A stretch of 64,000 bases of DNA. It comes from 0-14-0-80-60-11 sp049322355 (GTDB lineage Bacteria; Desulfobacterota; Desulfobaccia; Desulfobaccales; 0-14-0-80-60-11). The stretch covers positions 310,001 to 374,000 of the forward strand of contig JBMORG010000027.1 in NCBI GenBank assembly GCA_049322355.1. Direction: 5' to 3'. Position numbers and translations under genes: made by a program. Numbering within the stretch: position 1 is the first letter of the stretch; the number at the start of each line of letters is the position of its first letter. Under the pieces are notes generated by a model. It was not told the DNA's origin and made no database searches. It saw nothing but the letters and a program-made list of their open reading frames with translations. Of the stretch, positions 43,101 to 50,784 are shown piece by piece.

Positions 43101-43847
43101 TCACCGCGGCATCAGCGCGAACACACCCCAGCCCAGATATTCACGCGTGTAAGCGGCGTAGCGCTCGGGTTCGGAGGCCAGTTTGGCTCGAACCTCTTTC
43201 GCTAACTCGTCGTCGGGATTGGCTTCAAGCCATCGGCGCATGGTGAGCCATTTGGCCGCCTCGTATCTGTCCCAGCCGTCTTGGTCAGCCAGAACCATTT
43301 CAATGACGTCGTAGCCAAGGTGGCCGAAAGACGCGAGAAGTTCTGGAAGCATGAGAAAGTCGGAGATTGAGTTGGCAAGACACCCCTTGGCAACATCTTC
43401 CGTCGGCGGTAACTGCCGCCAGTAGGGCTCGCCGATGAGGATGATCCCTTTGGTGCGGAGGCTCTGCGCCAGAAGCTCGATAGTGCCGATGACTCCCCCA
43501 GCGATCCATGTAGCACCGAGACAGGCTGCCACACCGGCCTTGTCGTCCGAGACGTAGCCGGTAGCATCGCCATGGATGAACTTGACTTGATCGGCGACGC
43601 CGAGTTCTTCAGCGCGGAGTTTCGCTTGCTCGGTGAACAACTGGCTCATGTCGATGCCGGTGCCGATGACTCCGTAATCGCGTGCCCAGGTGCACAGCAT
43701 CTCCCCCGAACCGCTGCCGAGGTCGAGCACTCGGGTCCCCGTTTCCAGACGCAGCGCCGCGCCGAGAGTGGCGAGCTTTTCGGGTGTGAACGGGTTATGG
43801 ATGCGGTGAGCACTTTCGGCGATGTTGAAGATCCGTGGAATGTCCAT
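43101..43847 (-). CDS. Class I SAM-dependent methyltransferase
   Basis: 248 aa. Motif I VLDLGSGSGE (40-49), GIDMS and IHGDATGY for SAM binding, then the usual beta-strand order. Starts MDIPRIFNIAESAHRIHNPFT, like small-molecule methyltransferases of the UbiE/arsM-like superfamily. Substrate unknown. It sits just outside the truncated helicase, so may be either cargo or chromosome. Confidence 0.8.
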   Translation of the reverse strand: MDIPRIFNIAESAHRIHNPFTPEKLATLGAALRLETGTRVLDLGSGSGEMLCTWARDYGVIGTGIDMSQLFTEQAKLRAEELGVADQVKFIHGDATGYVSDDKAGVAACLGATWIAGGVIGTIELLAQSLRTKGIILIGEPYWRQLPPTEDVAKGCLANSISDFLMLPELLASFGHLGYDVIEMVLADQDGWDRYEAAKWLTMRRWLEANPDDELAKEVRAKLASEPERYAAYTREYLGWGVFALMPR

Positions 43848-44948
43848 TTCGGGAAATCTCCTTATGGGTGTGAATAGATTCGGTCACGGCCTAACCAGTG
43901 GATACACCACCTAACTCCCTAAACACAACTTTTAATCATATCTCGGCGCTTATAACCGGCAACTACTCCAACAAGATCTGAATTTGCTAATGACAAGCCA
44001 AAAATACCCCACCGTGATAATCGGAAAATGCCCCACCCCTTCATAGGTTTTTGGTAAACGGCAATTGCCTGGGCGGCGGATAAGGCGCTGCTGGAGAGCA
44101 ACCTGAGCGCCGCCGCAGTTGGGCCTACGGAGAGGCAGGGAGTTTTTCCTGCCTTTTCTTTTTCTGCCTCTCCGTTGGCCTCCGAAGCGATAAACTTCGG
44201 GGGTGTGGGGGCAGAGCCCCCGCATGCATTTGTCCTCCCGGTTTTCCAAGGAACTTTTGCCATCTTGCTGGAGCGGATGTTCTTGCCTTCAGGGCGGCTC
44301 TCTGGTTTTCTGACCCCACCCGAGTTATATCAATTTAACGTCAAACATAGAGTATTGAACGGACGGGAGGAATTTGGTAGCCGCAGGCTTTATTGTGAAA
44401 GTCCCATTATAGAGGCGCACCTATGTGTGCGCCATCAGGGGCGGACACGCAGGTCCGCCCCTACAAGGTTTTCATTTTCGGGGGTAGTTAAAAATTGACC
44501 ATGACTGTTTAGCCTGCGATGCACAGGCGAGACGCCTGTGCCACCAAGAAAATGCCAACACCGCAAGTTCCCAATTTAATAACTCTACCTCTGACGTAAA
44601 ATTGGTATTAGATTGCATTAAGAAGCCAGTAATTGCCCTAAATGACGCAATCAGGATGCAATCAATAAAGATAACCAATTGATTGAAATTGATAAATAGC
44701 AATTGGCTATAGATTCTCCATGGGGAACCTATAACACAAAACCTCAACCTAACCTCCTCACCTTGACCCGGCCCCTGGTGGGGAGGAAGCTGGAGGATAG
44801 AGGCGGTGGGGAGGCACAGCCGTGACGCGGATAAAAGCCGCTTTAACTTTAAGTTAAACAGGGGTAATGACGATAATAATCTCATCGTGATTGTGATTGA
44901 GCAAGCCGTTGCCTGCACTTGTCGGCAGGGGTTTACCGGGGGATAATA
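43848..44948. other. Long intergenic region rich in palindromes
   Basis: About 1.1 kb without a convincing gene. The inverted repeat CGGAGAGGCAG/CTGCCTCTCCG (44128-44174), GGGGGC-AGA-GCCCCC near 44210, and the palindrome cluster at 44411-44546 lie here. A plus-strand peptide-like stretch at 44060-44150 may be a gene relic. Confidence 0.5.
44411..44546. repeat. Cluster of intergenic palindromes
   Basis: GGCGCACCTATGTGTGCGCC (44411-44430), GGGGCGGACACGCAGGTCCG... (44437-44460) and GCACAGGCGAGACGCCTGTG... (44521-44545). The last two repeat, inverted and in other order, at 23.42-23.50 kb. Confidence 0.65.
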
Positions 44949-45155
44949 ATGAAGAGAAGGAAAAAGTGGCGCTATGTGGGCCTCATCACCATGTCGCTGG
45001 CATTTGCCTTGACTGGCTGCGCCCAACCGCCTGATATTATTATAAATGATCGTCTTACTTATCGGCAGCGGGAAGAGTTGGAAATGGTGCCATTGCCTTC
45101 GGCTGAATCCACCAATCAGTCGCTGTGGATGGACATGGAAGGAGGAGGACCATAA
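44949..45155 (+). CDS. Small lipoprotein
   Basis: 68 aa from ATG 44949 (GGGGG upstream). A basic start MKRRKKWR, hydrophobic segment and lipobox LTGC indicate a short lipoprotein of about 47 mature residues (from CAQPPDI), polar and acidic. Family not recognised. Confidence 0.65.
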   Translation: MKRRKKWRYVGLITMSLAFALTGCAQPPDIIINDRLTYRQREELEMVPLPSAESTNQSLWMDMEGGGP

Positions 45156-45385
45156 TCGCGTTCATCGGCATGGGCTTTCAATGATTCGGGGTGTGAATCT
45201 CTCGGTAATCCCACCGGCCAAGGATGAATCAATAAAAATCCAAGACTGAAATAAGAAGCGCACTCCGGGTATTCCCGGCTCAAATATCCTTTGGGCTCTG
45301 ATCCCGCTATTTGGGTGGGTGAAAATTCAGTCTTTCCGGGTCCTGAGAAAGGGATGGCTTATAAAAAAATAGGGAAGAGAAGACT

Positions 45386-46267
45386 ATGAAAAATTTTTAC
45401 CAAAATCAACCCGCCACAGAAGGCCGACTTTCGGGGATCAGCCTGCCGCTCCTTCTGGTGACAGCATTGCTAAGTCTTATGTTACTGAGTTCTCCGGGGA
45501 GTTCTCAAGAAACCAAGGCCCCAGCGGCAGCGCCGGCAGCGGCAAACCCGCAACCGGAGCAGATCCTCCAGCAAGCTTGCGATCTTCTCAAGTCTGCTAA
45601 ACAGTTCTCCTTCAAAGCCGAGGTCACCGACGACAGGGTCTACACCGGCGGCAAGAAATTGCAGTATGCCTTTGACCTGGAAGCCTATGTGCAGCGGCCT
45701 GATAAGCTGAGAGTCAACGCTGTTGGCGATTTGGAAAACAAGGATTTTTTCCTCGATGGCAAGACCATTACTCTCTATGATAAGACCCATAACGTTTACG
45801 CCACTATGGAGGTGCCGGCTACCATCGACGCGGCCCTGGATAAGGCTGTCAAAGAATACGGGCTTCGGGTGGCGCTGGCTGACTTGGCCAGCGAAAACGC
45901 TTATACTCTGGCGACCAAAGGAAACAAACATGCACTTTACGTGGGACAGGGCCTGGTGCGGGGAGTTAAGTGCCATCACCTGGCCTTCGACCGAGACAAT
46001 ATCCAATGGCAAATCTGGATCGATGCCGGCGAGAAACCCCTGATCCGCAAGTTCCTCATCACCCAGAAAAAGCTGCCGGCTGAACCCCAATGGACTGCGT
46101 ATTTCACGGATTGGAACTTTTCACCGCAGCTAAGCGAAGGCTGGTTTGTCTATACACCTCCTCAGGGAGCCAAGCAAATTAAATTTATCTCCCTGGGGGA
46201 GGCCGCCGCCCAGCAAAAAAAGTTCCCGGCGTCCAAAAAGATTAAAAGGCAGAAAGGAGCGCAGTAA
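45386..46267 (+). CDS. DUF2092 family exported protein
   Basis: 293 aa. A signal/anchor at about 18-40 (LPLLLVTALLSLMLLSSPGS), an Ala/Pro linker, then the DUF2092 domain: QQACDLLKSAKQFSFKAEVT, YVQRPDKLRVNAVGD, VYATMEVPATIDAALD and WIDAGEKPLIRKFLIT, reminiscent of LolA/LolB-like folds. It ends in a basic tail. Probably periplasmic, lipid-binding by analogy only. Confidence 0.8.
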   Translation: MKNFYQNQPATEGRLSGISLPLLLVTALLSLMLLSSPGSSQETKAPAAAPAAANPQPEQILQQACDLLKSAKQFSFKAEVTDDRVYTGGKKLQYAFDLEAYVQRPDKLRVNAVGDLENKDFFLDGKTITLYDKTHNVYATMEVPATIDAALDKAVKEYGLRVALADLASENAYTLATKGNKHALYVGQGLVRGVKCHHLAFDRDNIQWQIWIDAGEKPLIRKFLITQKKLPAEPQWTAYFTDWNFSPQLSEGWFVYTPPQGAKQIKFISLGEAAAQQKKFPASKKIKRQKGAQ

Positions 46268-46370
46268 AGAGATGATGTTGAGATTGTGCCTTACTGGCGA
46301 GCCTGCCGTCTCTTAGCGGGGTGTTTGTAAGGGGCCCAGGAAAGGCCGACGGACTTTCTTAACCAATTAT

Positions 46371-46398
46371 TTGACAAGATGAAAATATTTTATAAAAT
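46371..46398 (+). promoter_or_regulatory. Strong promoter upstream of the FKBP leader
   Basis: TTGACA (46371-46376), a 16-nt spacer and TAAAAT (46393-46398), in AT-rich DNA. Start expected near 46405. Confidence 0.75.
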
Positions 46399-46404
46399 TT
46401 AAGC

Positions 46405-46477
46405 AGTATTTAGGCTTAGCAGACCCTTTAAGCCTTTCCATAAAGGGAACGCTTCCGGTCGTTCCCTTTATTTTTTT
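46405..46477 (+). ncRNA. Leader RNA/sRNA with alternative hairpins
   Basis: Three stems overlap: P1 AGGCTTA (46412-46418)/TAAGCCT (46429-46435); P2 CCCTTTA (46424-46430)/TAAAGGG (46441-46447); P3 TAAAGGGAACG (46441-46451)/CGTTCCCTTTA (46460-46470) followed by seven T. P1 blocks P2 and P2 blocks P3, the usual anti-antiterminator/antiterminator/terminator logic. It is either an attenuator for the FKBP gene 52 nt further on, or a free sRNA of about 70 nt. Ligand unknown. Confidence 0.55.
46441..46477 (+). terminator. Rho-independent terminator before the FKBP gene
   Basis: An 11-bp perfect stem, loop CTTCCGGT, and seven T residues. It ends either the DUF2092 transcript or the short leader from 46371. 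Confidence 0.9.
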
Positions 46478-46529
46478 CCGCAGCACCCAATGACACAGCA
46501 GGAGAAACCTGCTTAAACTAGGAGAAGTT

Positions 46530-47027
46530 ATGACCAAAGTTAAAAATGGCGATTTCGTCCAATTGCACTACACTGGCACCCTAAAAGACGGCTCGGTATT
46601 TGACAGCAGTGAAGGCCGCAACCCCCTGGAGTTTCAGGTGGGCGGCGGGGGGATTATCCAAGGCTTTAATGATGCGGTCATCGGCATGGCCCTGGAGGAA
46701 GAAAAGAAGGTGGTGTTAAGCCCTGATCAGGCATACGGCGAGCAACGGGACGATCTCAAACGGGAATTCCCAGCCTCGATGTTAGAAGGGCATCCGGTTG
46801 AAGTGGGCCAGCAATTGCGGTTCTCCAGCCCTCACGGCCCGGTATCCGGCACGGTGCTGAGCATCGAACCCGATAAATTCGTAGTGGACTTCAATCACCC
46901 TCTGGCTGGGCAGACCTTGGAGTTTTTGATCAAAATCGTAGGGATTACCGATACTCCCACTCAGCCACAGGGCGGGTGCTCCTGCACTCCTTCCTCCTGC
47001 TCCTCCGGCTGCGACTCCTGTGGCTAA
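46530..47027 (+). CDS. SlyD-type FKBP peptidyl-prolyl isomerase
   Basis: 165 aa. The FKBP part (VQLHYTGTLKDGSVFDSSE, MALEEEKKVVLSPDQAYGE) carries the IF insert region with FPASMLEGHPVEVGQQL, and a closing FNHPLAGQTLEFLIKIVGI. A Cys-rich tail (GGCSCTPSSCSSGCDSCG) stands where SlyD has its His-rich nickel-binding tail, so metal handling is likely. AGGAG precedes the ATG. Confidence 0.93.
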   Translation: MTKVKNGDFVQLHYTGTLKDGSVFDSSEGRNPLEFQVGGGGIIQGFNDAVIGMALEEEKKVVLSPDQAYGEQRDDLKREFPASMLEGHPVEVGQQLRFSSPHGPVSGTVLSIEPDKFVVDFNHPLAGQTLEFLIKIVGITDTPTQPQGGCSCTPSSCSSGCDSCG

Positions 47028-47216
47028 TTTAAACAGGACAACCTATAGGGGATGGCACAGGCAAGCCCTGCGCCATCTCTATATTTTTGAACGGGGATGG
47101 TGGCCCCGCGGTTCGGACTCGAGGAACGCGCACAGGCAGAAATTAGGAAAGAAAAACACCGCCTCCTCCGGGGGGCGGAGAGAAGGCGGTGCTGCAGTTG
47201 CTGCGTTAGTTCACAG

Positions 47217-47528
47217 TTATTGAGTTACGGGTGGAACATTGAGCTGGGGGTTAGGTTGATAGTTGCGGCCCCCGCCTTTGGGACCCCGGCGACCGGCATT
47301 AGCCTGGGGGTTATTGCTCCAGTTGCCCCGGGAGTTCTGGTAGCCCTGATTATAGGGACAAGAGCCGTACCCAGGTCCATAGCCCTGCCCCTGGCCGCAG
47401 CCCCAGCGCTGCCCTCCCTGGCCCCATTGGCCTTTGTCGCGCATTTGCGCCAGACCTGGCACCGTCCAGAGTATGACCATGGCCGACGCCACTGCTATGG
47501 TGATCATTAACCACTTATTTTTTCCCAT
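47217..47528 (-). CDS. Secreted Gly/Gln/Asn-rich small protein
   Basis: 103 aa. A signal peptide (about 1-27, ending GLAQ) and a mature chain of Gly, Gln, Asn, Tyr and Pro (GQGYGPGYGSCPYNQGYQ). Low complexity, no domain. Last gene of the cluster with the Spy-like and anti-sigma genes. Confidence 0.65.
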   Translation of the reverse strand: MGKNKWLMITIAVASAMVILWTVPGLAQMRDKGQWGQGGQRWGCGQGQGYGPGYGSCPYNQGYQNSRGNWSNNPQANAGRRGPKGGGRNYQPNPQLNVPPVTQ

Positions 47529-47572
47529 CTTTCCTCTCCTTGTGGTGATTTTAACAGCATCACGCAGGATGT

Positions 47573-48184
47573 TTATCTTGGGCTTTCCAGGGGTGGCGGG
47601 GGCGGCGGTCCATCCTCAGGACCTGGACCGGGGCCAGGGCCCATCCCCGGGCCCATGCCGCGGCCCCTGCCATGTCCCCTACCGCCACCGGGATGGCGTC
47701 CGAAGCCAGTACCCATGGGTCCGCAGACGCCTTCCGGGCCGCACAAGCGGGCTTGCAATTTATTTAAGAAAACTGCTTGCTGTTGGTGATTAAGGTTTTT
47801 CTTGAAGGCCAGCATAAACCGCACCATCTCTTCTTCCAGGCTGCCCTGCAAGGAGCTGATTTCCTGGACTTTGGCCCGGATGGTGGTCTCAGGCGTAGTT
47901 TCCTCCTGAATCAGATTAAACAATTCTTGACGCTTTTGAGCCAACTCTTGCCGGATTTCGCCCACTTTCCTATGATGATTGGGAAAGAGGCCGCGCAAGG
48001 CCTGGCGTTGGGAGTCATCCAGATTGAGCTCCCGCCATAGCGACCGCAACGGCAACGGCGGTGGCGGTGGGCCTGCAAACTTCTCCCGCTGATCCTGATG
48101 GCGCAGGTAAGCGAAGGTGCCGATGGTCCCCAGGTTCAGCGCCAAGGAAAAAATAACCAGATATATGAGCCAATTTCGCTTCAT
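47573..48184 (-). CDS. Spy/CpxP-like periplasmic metal sensor or chaperone
   Basis: 203 aa. A TM/signal anchor at 5-25, an alpha-helical LTxxQ-like domain (LNLDDSQRQALRGLFPNHHRKVGEIRQELAQKRQEL) as in periplasmic heavy-metal sensor (ZraP/CnrX/Spy) proteins, and a Gly/Pro/Met-rich C-terminus (PGMGPGPGPGP) that could bind metal. Its ATG overlaps the anti-sigma stop (ATGA). Confidence 0.8.
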   Translation of the reverse strand: MKRNWLIYLVIFSLALNLGTIGTFAYLRHQDQREKFAGPPPPPLPLRSLWRELNLDDSQRQALRGLFPNHHRKVGEIRQELAQKRQELFNLIQEETTPETTIRAKVQEISSLQGSLEEEMVRFMLAFKKNLNHQQQAVFLNKLQARLCGPEGVCGPMGTGFGRHPGGGRGHGRGRGMGPGMGPGPGPGPEDGPPPPPPLESPR

Positions 48185-48612
48185 TGGAGGTTTCCGTTTA
48201 CTTCGTCAGGTTGATAAGAAGCCACAATAGTGCCAAGAGACCCCTGGGGAAAGTCTTGGAAAACCTCCAGACTGGACACGTCCGTTTCCGCCGGACTGGA
48301 TACCGGGGTATAAAAACTCTGAGCCATGGTACCCCCCAGAGCGATTCCCAGAACCAGGCAGGCGGCCAGGGCCAAGGACTCCACCCACTGCCGCCGGCGT
48401 GGCTTAACTCGTTCCAGGACCTTCTCTGTTAGCCCCGGAGGGGCCGGCGCCGCCAAGCGACCCAGGGCCGACTCCAAGGCCCGGAGCTTTTGCCATTCTT
48501 GACGGCACGCCTCGCACTCATTCAGATGCGCGGACAGGGCGGCTTCCATAGCCTTATCCAACTCGCCGTCCAACCAGGCGGACATTAATTCCCGCATTTC
48601 TTGGCATTCCAT
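48181..48612 (-). CDS. Zinc-finger anti-sigma factor
   Basis: 143 aa. An N-terminal zf-HC2 domain with C3, H29, C33 and C36 (AHLNECEACRQEW), and one TM helix at about 78-97. The periplasmic part is short. The partner is probably the ECF sigma factor at 49204-49758, although a divergent gene lies between them. Confidence 0.85.
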   Translation of the reverse strand: MECQEMRELMSAWLDGELDKAMEAALSAHLNECEACRQEWQKLRALESALGRLAAPAPPGLTEKVLERVKPRRRQWVESLALAACLVLGIALGGTMAQSFYTPVSSPAETDVSSLEVFQDFPQGSLGTIVASYQPDEVNGNLQ

Positions 48613-48753
48613 AGCGTCTTGTATTCCTGGGGAAATTTATCCTTTAATGACTAAAACACATTACCAGTGAAAATCCGGCGCAATCTCAAAATTTTTCTTT
48701 GAAATAAACATAGTGGCCTTGACTGCACCTCTGCAAAGATGAATTAATCTTCC

Positions 48754-48782
48754 TTGACGGAGTACCGGGTTATGATTATGTT
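48754..48782 (+). promoter_or_regulatory. Possible promoter of the ferritin-like gene
   Basis: TTGACG (48754-48759), a 17-nt spacer and TATGTT (48777-48782), about 55 nt before the ATG. TTGACT at 48718 is an alternative. Confidence 0.4.
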
Positions 48783-48836
48783 CCCAATAACCATACCAGA
48801 AACGACCGCCCGCACCTGGGGTCAAGGGAGGCATTC

Positions 48837-49121
48837 ATGTTATCACAAATACCGCTGGATTTTACCAAAGTCCCCAAAGAGAACCTCAATAAAGAAATAC
48901 TTCGGGCAGCCATCATTGCCGAGCTAGATGCCATCAATCTTTATGAGCAAATGGCGGCCCTCACAGACGACAAAGACATTAAGAACGTACTGCTGGATAT
49001 CGCCCGAGAGGAAAAGACTCACGTGGGAGAATTCCAGACTATGCTATTGCGCCTGGACGCTGAACAGGTTAAGGAAATGGAACACGCCAAAAAGGAGATC
49101 CAGGAGCTCACAGGCAAATAA
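48837..49121 (+). CDS. Encapsulin-type ferritin-like protein (Flp domain)
   Basis: 94 aa, closely resembling the ferritin-like N-terminal domain of Pyrococcus-type encapsulins and their cargo: EILRAAIIAELDAINLYEQM, DIAREEKTHVGEFQTML and EIQELTGK at the end. Metal ligands are E in AELDAI and EEKTHVGE. It stops before any HK97 shell domain, and no shell gene lies nearby. It sits divergently inside the sigma/anti-sigma cluster. Confidence 0.85.
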   Translation: MLSQIPLDFTKVPKENLNKEILRAAIIAELDAINLYEQMAALTDDKDIKNVLLDIAREEKTHVGEFQTMLLRLDAEQVKEMEHAKKEIQELTGK

Positions 49122-49146
49122 AAGTGGGCCCCCATCTGGATTTAGG

Positions 49147-49177
49147 AAATCCCCCGGCAATTCTGGGGGATTTTTTT
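49147..49177 (+). terminator. Terminator of the ferritin-like gene
   Basis: AAATCCCCC (49147-49155)/GGGGGATTT (49165-49173) with a 9-nt loop, then a T run to 49177. On the minus strand the preceding A run makes it weaker as a terminator for the sigma factor. Confidence 0.85.
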
Positions 49178-49203
49178 GGCTGATTTATACTGGGCTTGCC
49201 CAG

Positions 49204-49758
49204 TTATAAATAATCCTCCAAGGATTTCTTCAAGAACTGCCGGGCCCTTTTCAACAGGCCGTCCACCGCCTGGGCGCTAAGGCCCATCTCCTCGCCGATT
49301 TCCTGGTAGGATAGCCCTGCAAAGCGCTTTAAGACCAGGGCCCGGCGCTGGTTTTCGGGCAAGGCCTCCAAGAGCTGCTCCAGACGGCGGCTCAGGTCCT
49401 GTTCTTCCAAGGCTTGCAGGGGCGTGGCCCCGGCATCCGGAACCAGGGGTGCATCCTCCTGGTCCAGGGACTCCTGGGGGTGACGCCGGCGTAGAAGATT
49501 CAGGCAGTGGTTGGCGGTGATGCGATGGAGCCAGGCGCTCACCGTGGCCTTGGGCTCAAAGCGGTGGGCATGATCATAGGCCTTGATAAAGACCTCCTGG
49601 AGGGCGTCTTCGGCCTCCAGGTGGTCTTTTAACAAGCGAAACGCGACCTGGTAGAGACGGCTCTGGTAGCGGCGGATGAGTTCCGCCAGGGCGGCCTGGT
49701 CCCCTCGGGCCATCCGCCGGAGTAATGCATAATCCAGATCGGCGGGCTCGGCGGTCAA
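49204..49758 (-). CDS. ECF sigma factor (RpoE-like)
   Basis: 184 aa. Region 2 (LIRRYQSRLYQVAFRLLKDHLEAEDALQEVFIKAYDHAHRF, with the DxxQEVF motif) and region 4 (LPENQRRALVLKRFAGLSYQEIGEEMGLSAQAVDGLLKRARQFL). The TTG start overlaps the stop of the zinc-ribbon gene (TTGA). Confidence 0.9.
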   Translation of the reverse strand: MTAEPADLDYALLRRMARGDQAALAELIRRYQSRLYQVAFRLLKDHLEAEDALQEVFIKAYDHAHRFEPKATVSAWLHRITANHCLNLLRRRHPQESLDQEDAPLVPDAGATPLQALEEQDLSRRLEQLLEALPENQRRALVLKRFAGLSYQEIGEEMGLSAQAVDGLLKRARQFLKKSLEDYL

Positions 49759-50120
49759 AACAGGATGAGGTGGATGATATCGTCCTTCTTGCAGGCCCGG
49801 AGCTTTTCCATGTGACGTAGCGGGGCAAACTCCCGCCGCAGCCCATCTTCCGACAACCCCAGGTGCGCGGCGGCTTCGGCCATGGGCACTTCACCCCGTT
49901 CCTTCACCAGGTCAAACAGCTTCTGCTGGGTCGGGGTCAAATCGTGCCCGCCGGGGAGGTCCTTGAGGCTTTTAGCCGTGTGCACCGCCCAGGGGTCGCA
50001 GACCACGGTGGGGCTCAAGGCGTCCATGTAACAGTCTTCGCAGAGTTCTTCCCCCCGGTATTCTCGAATCTCAGCGGTCTCAATCGCAGCGCCGCACTTG
50101 CCGCAAGCCTTGTCTGACAT
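49755..50120 (-). CDS. Zinc-ribbon and winged-helix-like protein
   Basis: 121 aa. N-terminal CGKCGAAI...LCEDCYMDA (C6, C9 and CxxC) is a LIM-like zinc ribbon; residues 60-115 (LTPTQQKLFDLVKERGEVPMAEAAAHLGLSEDGLRREF) look like a winged helix. Possibly a regulator co-transcribed with the sigma factor. Confidence 0.65.
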   Translation of the reverse strand: MSDKACGKCGAAIETAEIREYRGEELCEDCYMDALSPTVVCDPWAVHTAKSLKDLPGGHDLTPTQQKLFDLVKERGEVPMAEAAAHLGLSEDGLRREFAPLRHMEKLRACKKDDIIHLILF

Positions 50121-50309
50121 ACCGCCTCGCCTCCTATTTATATTAATTAGATTCCCGGACTCTTAAGGAGTTAAGAGAATCGCGATTATAAAAAGCTCCC
50201 TGCGCGACAGAGGAGCCTGCGCATTTGACGGGAAAAAGAGGGGCGGTGCCGGCACCGCCCCTTACCCCCGGAAATACGGGGAAACCGGGGTCAGTCATCT
50301 GCTGCCTGA

Positions 50310-50714
50310 CTATAATTCGTAATTGCCTTCCATTTCCAGGACAAATTCACCGTGTTTGTCAGAAGGCTTTACAATAAAAGTACCGGCCCCTTTGAGGGTG
50401 CTTAATTTACCGATGCCTTTGTAAACCTCCCATTTACCCTTGGTCATGGCGCCTTGTTTTTCACCATGAAAGCGTGAATAAACCGCACCGTGCTGGTAAA
50501 TGGTGGCGGCGTAACCGTTCATGGGGCCGTCGCCTTTGATGCGATCATGGAAACCGACACTGCGCCGGGACACGAACTCCCCGGCCACCCCGGGAGTGTA
50601 ATTGATGGGCTCACCCTCCATTTCGGTGAGCATCAGGGTGTGGTCGGGGACATCGCCCACGGAAAGCATTTCCCGGCGGGTAACGTAAATCCTGAAGCTG
50701 GCTTTGCGTTGCAT
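50310..50714 (-). CDS. Unknown 134-aa beta-rich protein
   Basis: No signal peptide. Beta-strand pattern with YTPGVAGEFVSRRSVGFHDRIKG, GKWEVYKGIGKLSTLKGAGTF and a final EMEGNYEL; the late GxGxFxxxxxxxGxxxxxxxG pattern recalls small barrel families (DUF3224/dirigent-like), but I cannot assign it. Preceded by AAAGGAGG. Confidence 0.55.
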   Translation of the reverse strand: MQRKASFRIYVTRREMLSVGDVPDHTLMLTEMEGEPINYTPGVAGEFVSRRSVGFHDRIKGDGPMNGYAATIYQHGAVYSRFHGEKQGAMTKGKWEVYKGIGKLSTLKGAGTFIVKPSDKHGEFVLEMEGNYEL

Positions 50715-50784
50715 GGTGTTACCTCCTTTAACAGGTGGTTATATGGATGCAAGCAGATGGTCTCGCTCCTGATCTCCTAAAATG

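Noticed and set aside
47020..47223. 67-codon plus frame after the FKBP gene
   Set aside because: Overlaps the intergenic region and the opposite-strand secreted protein gene; no support.
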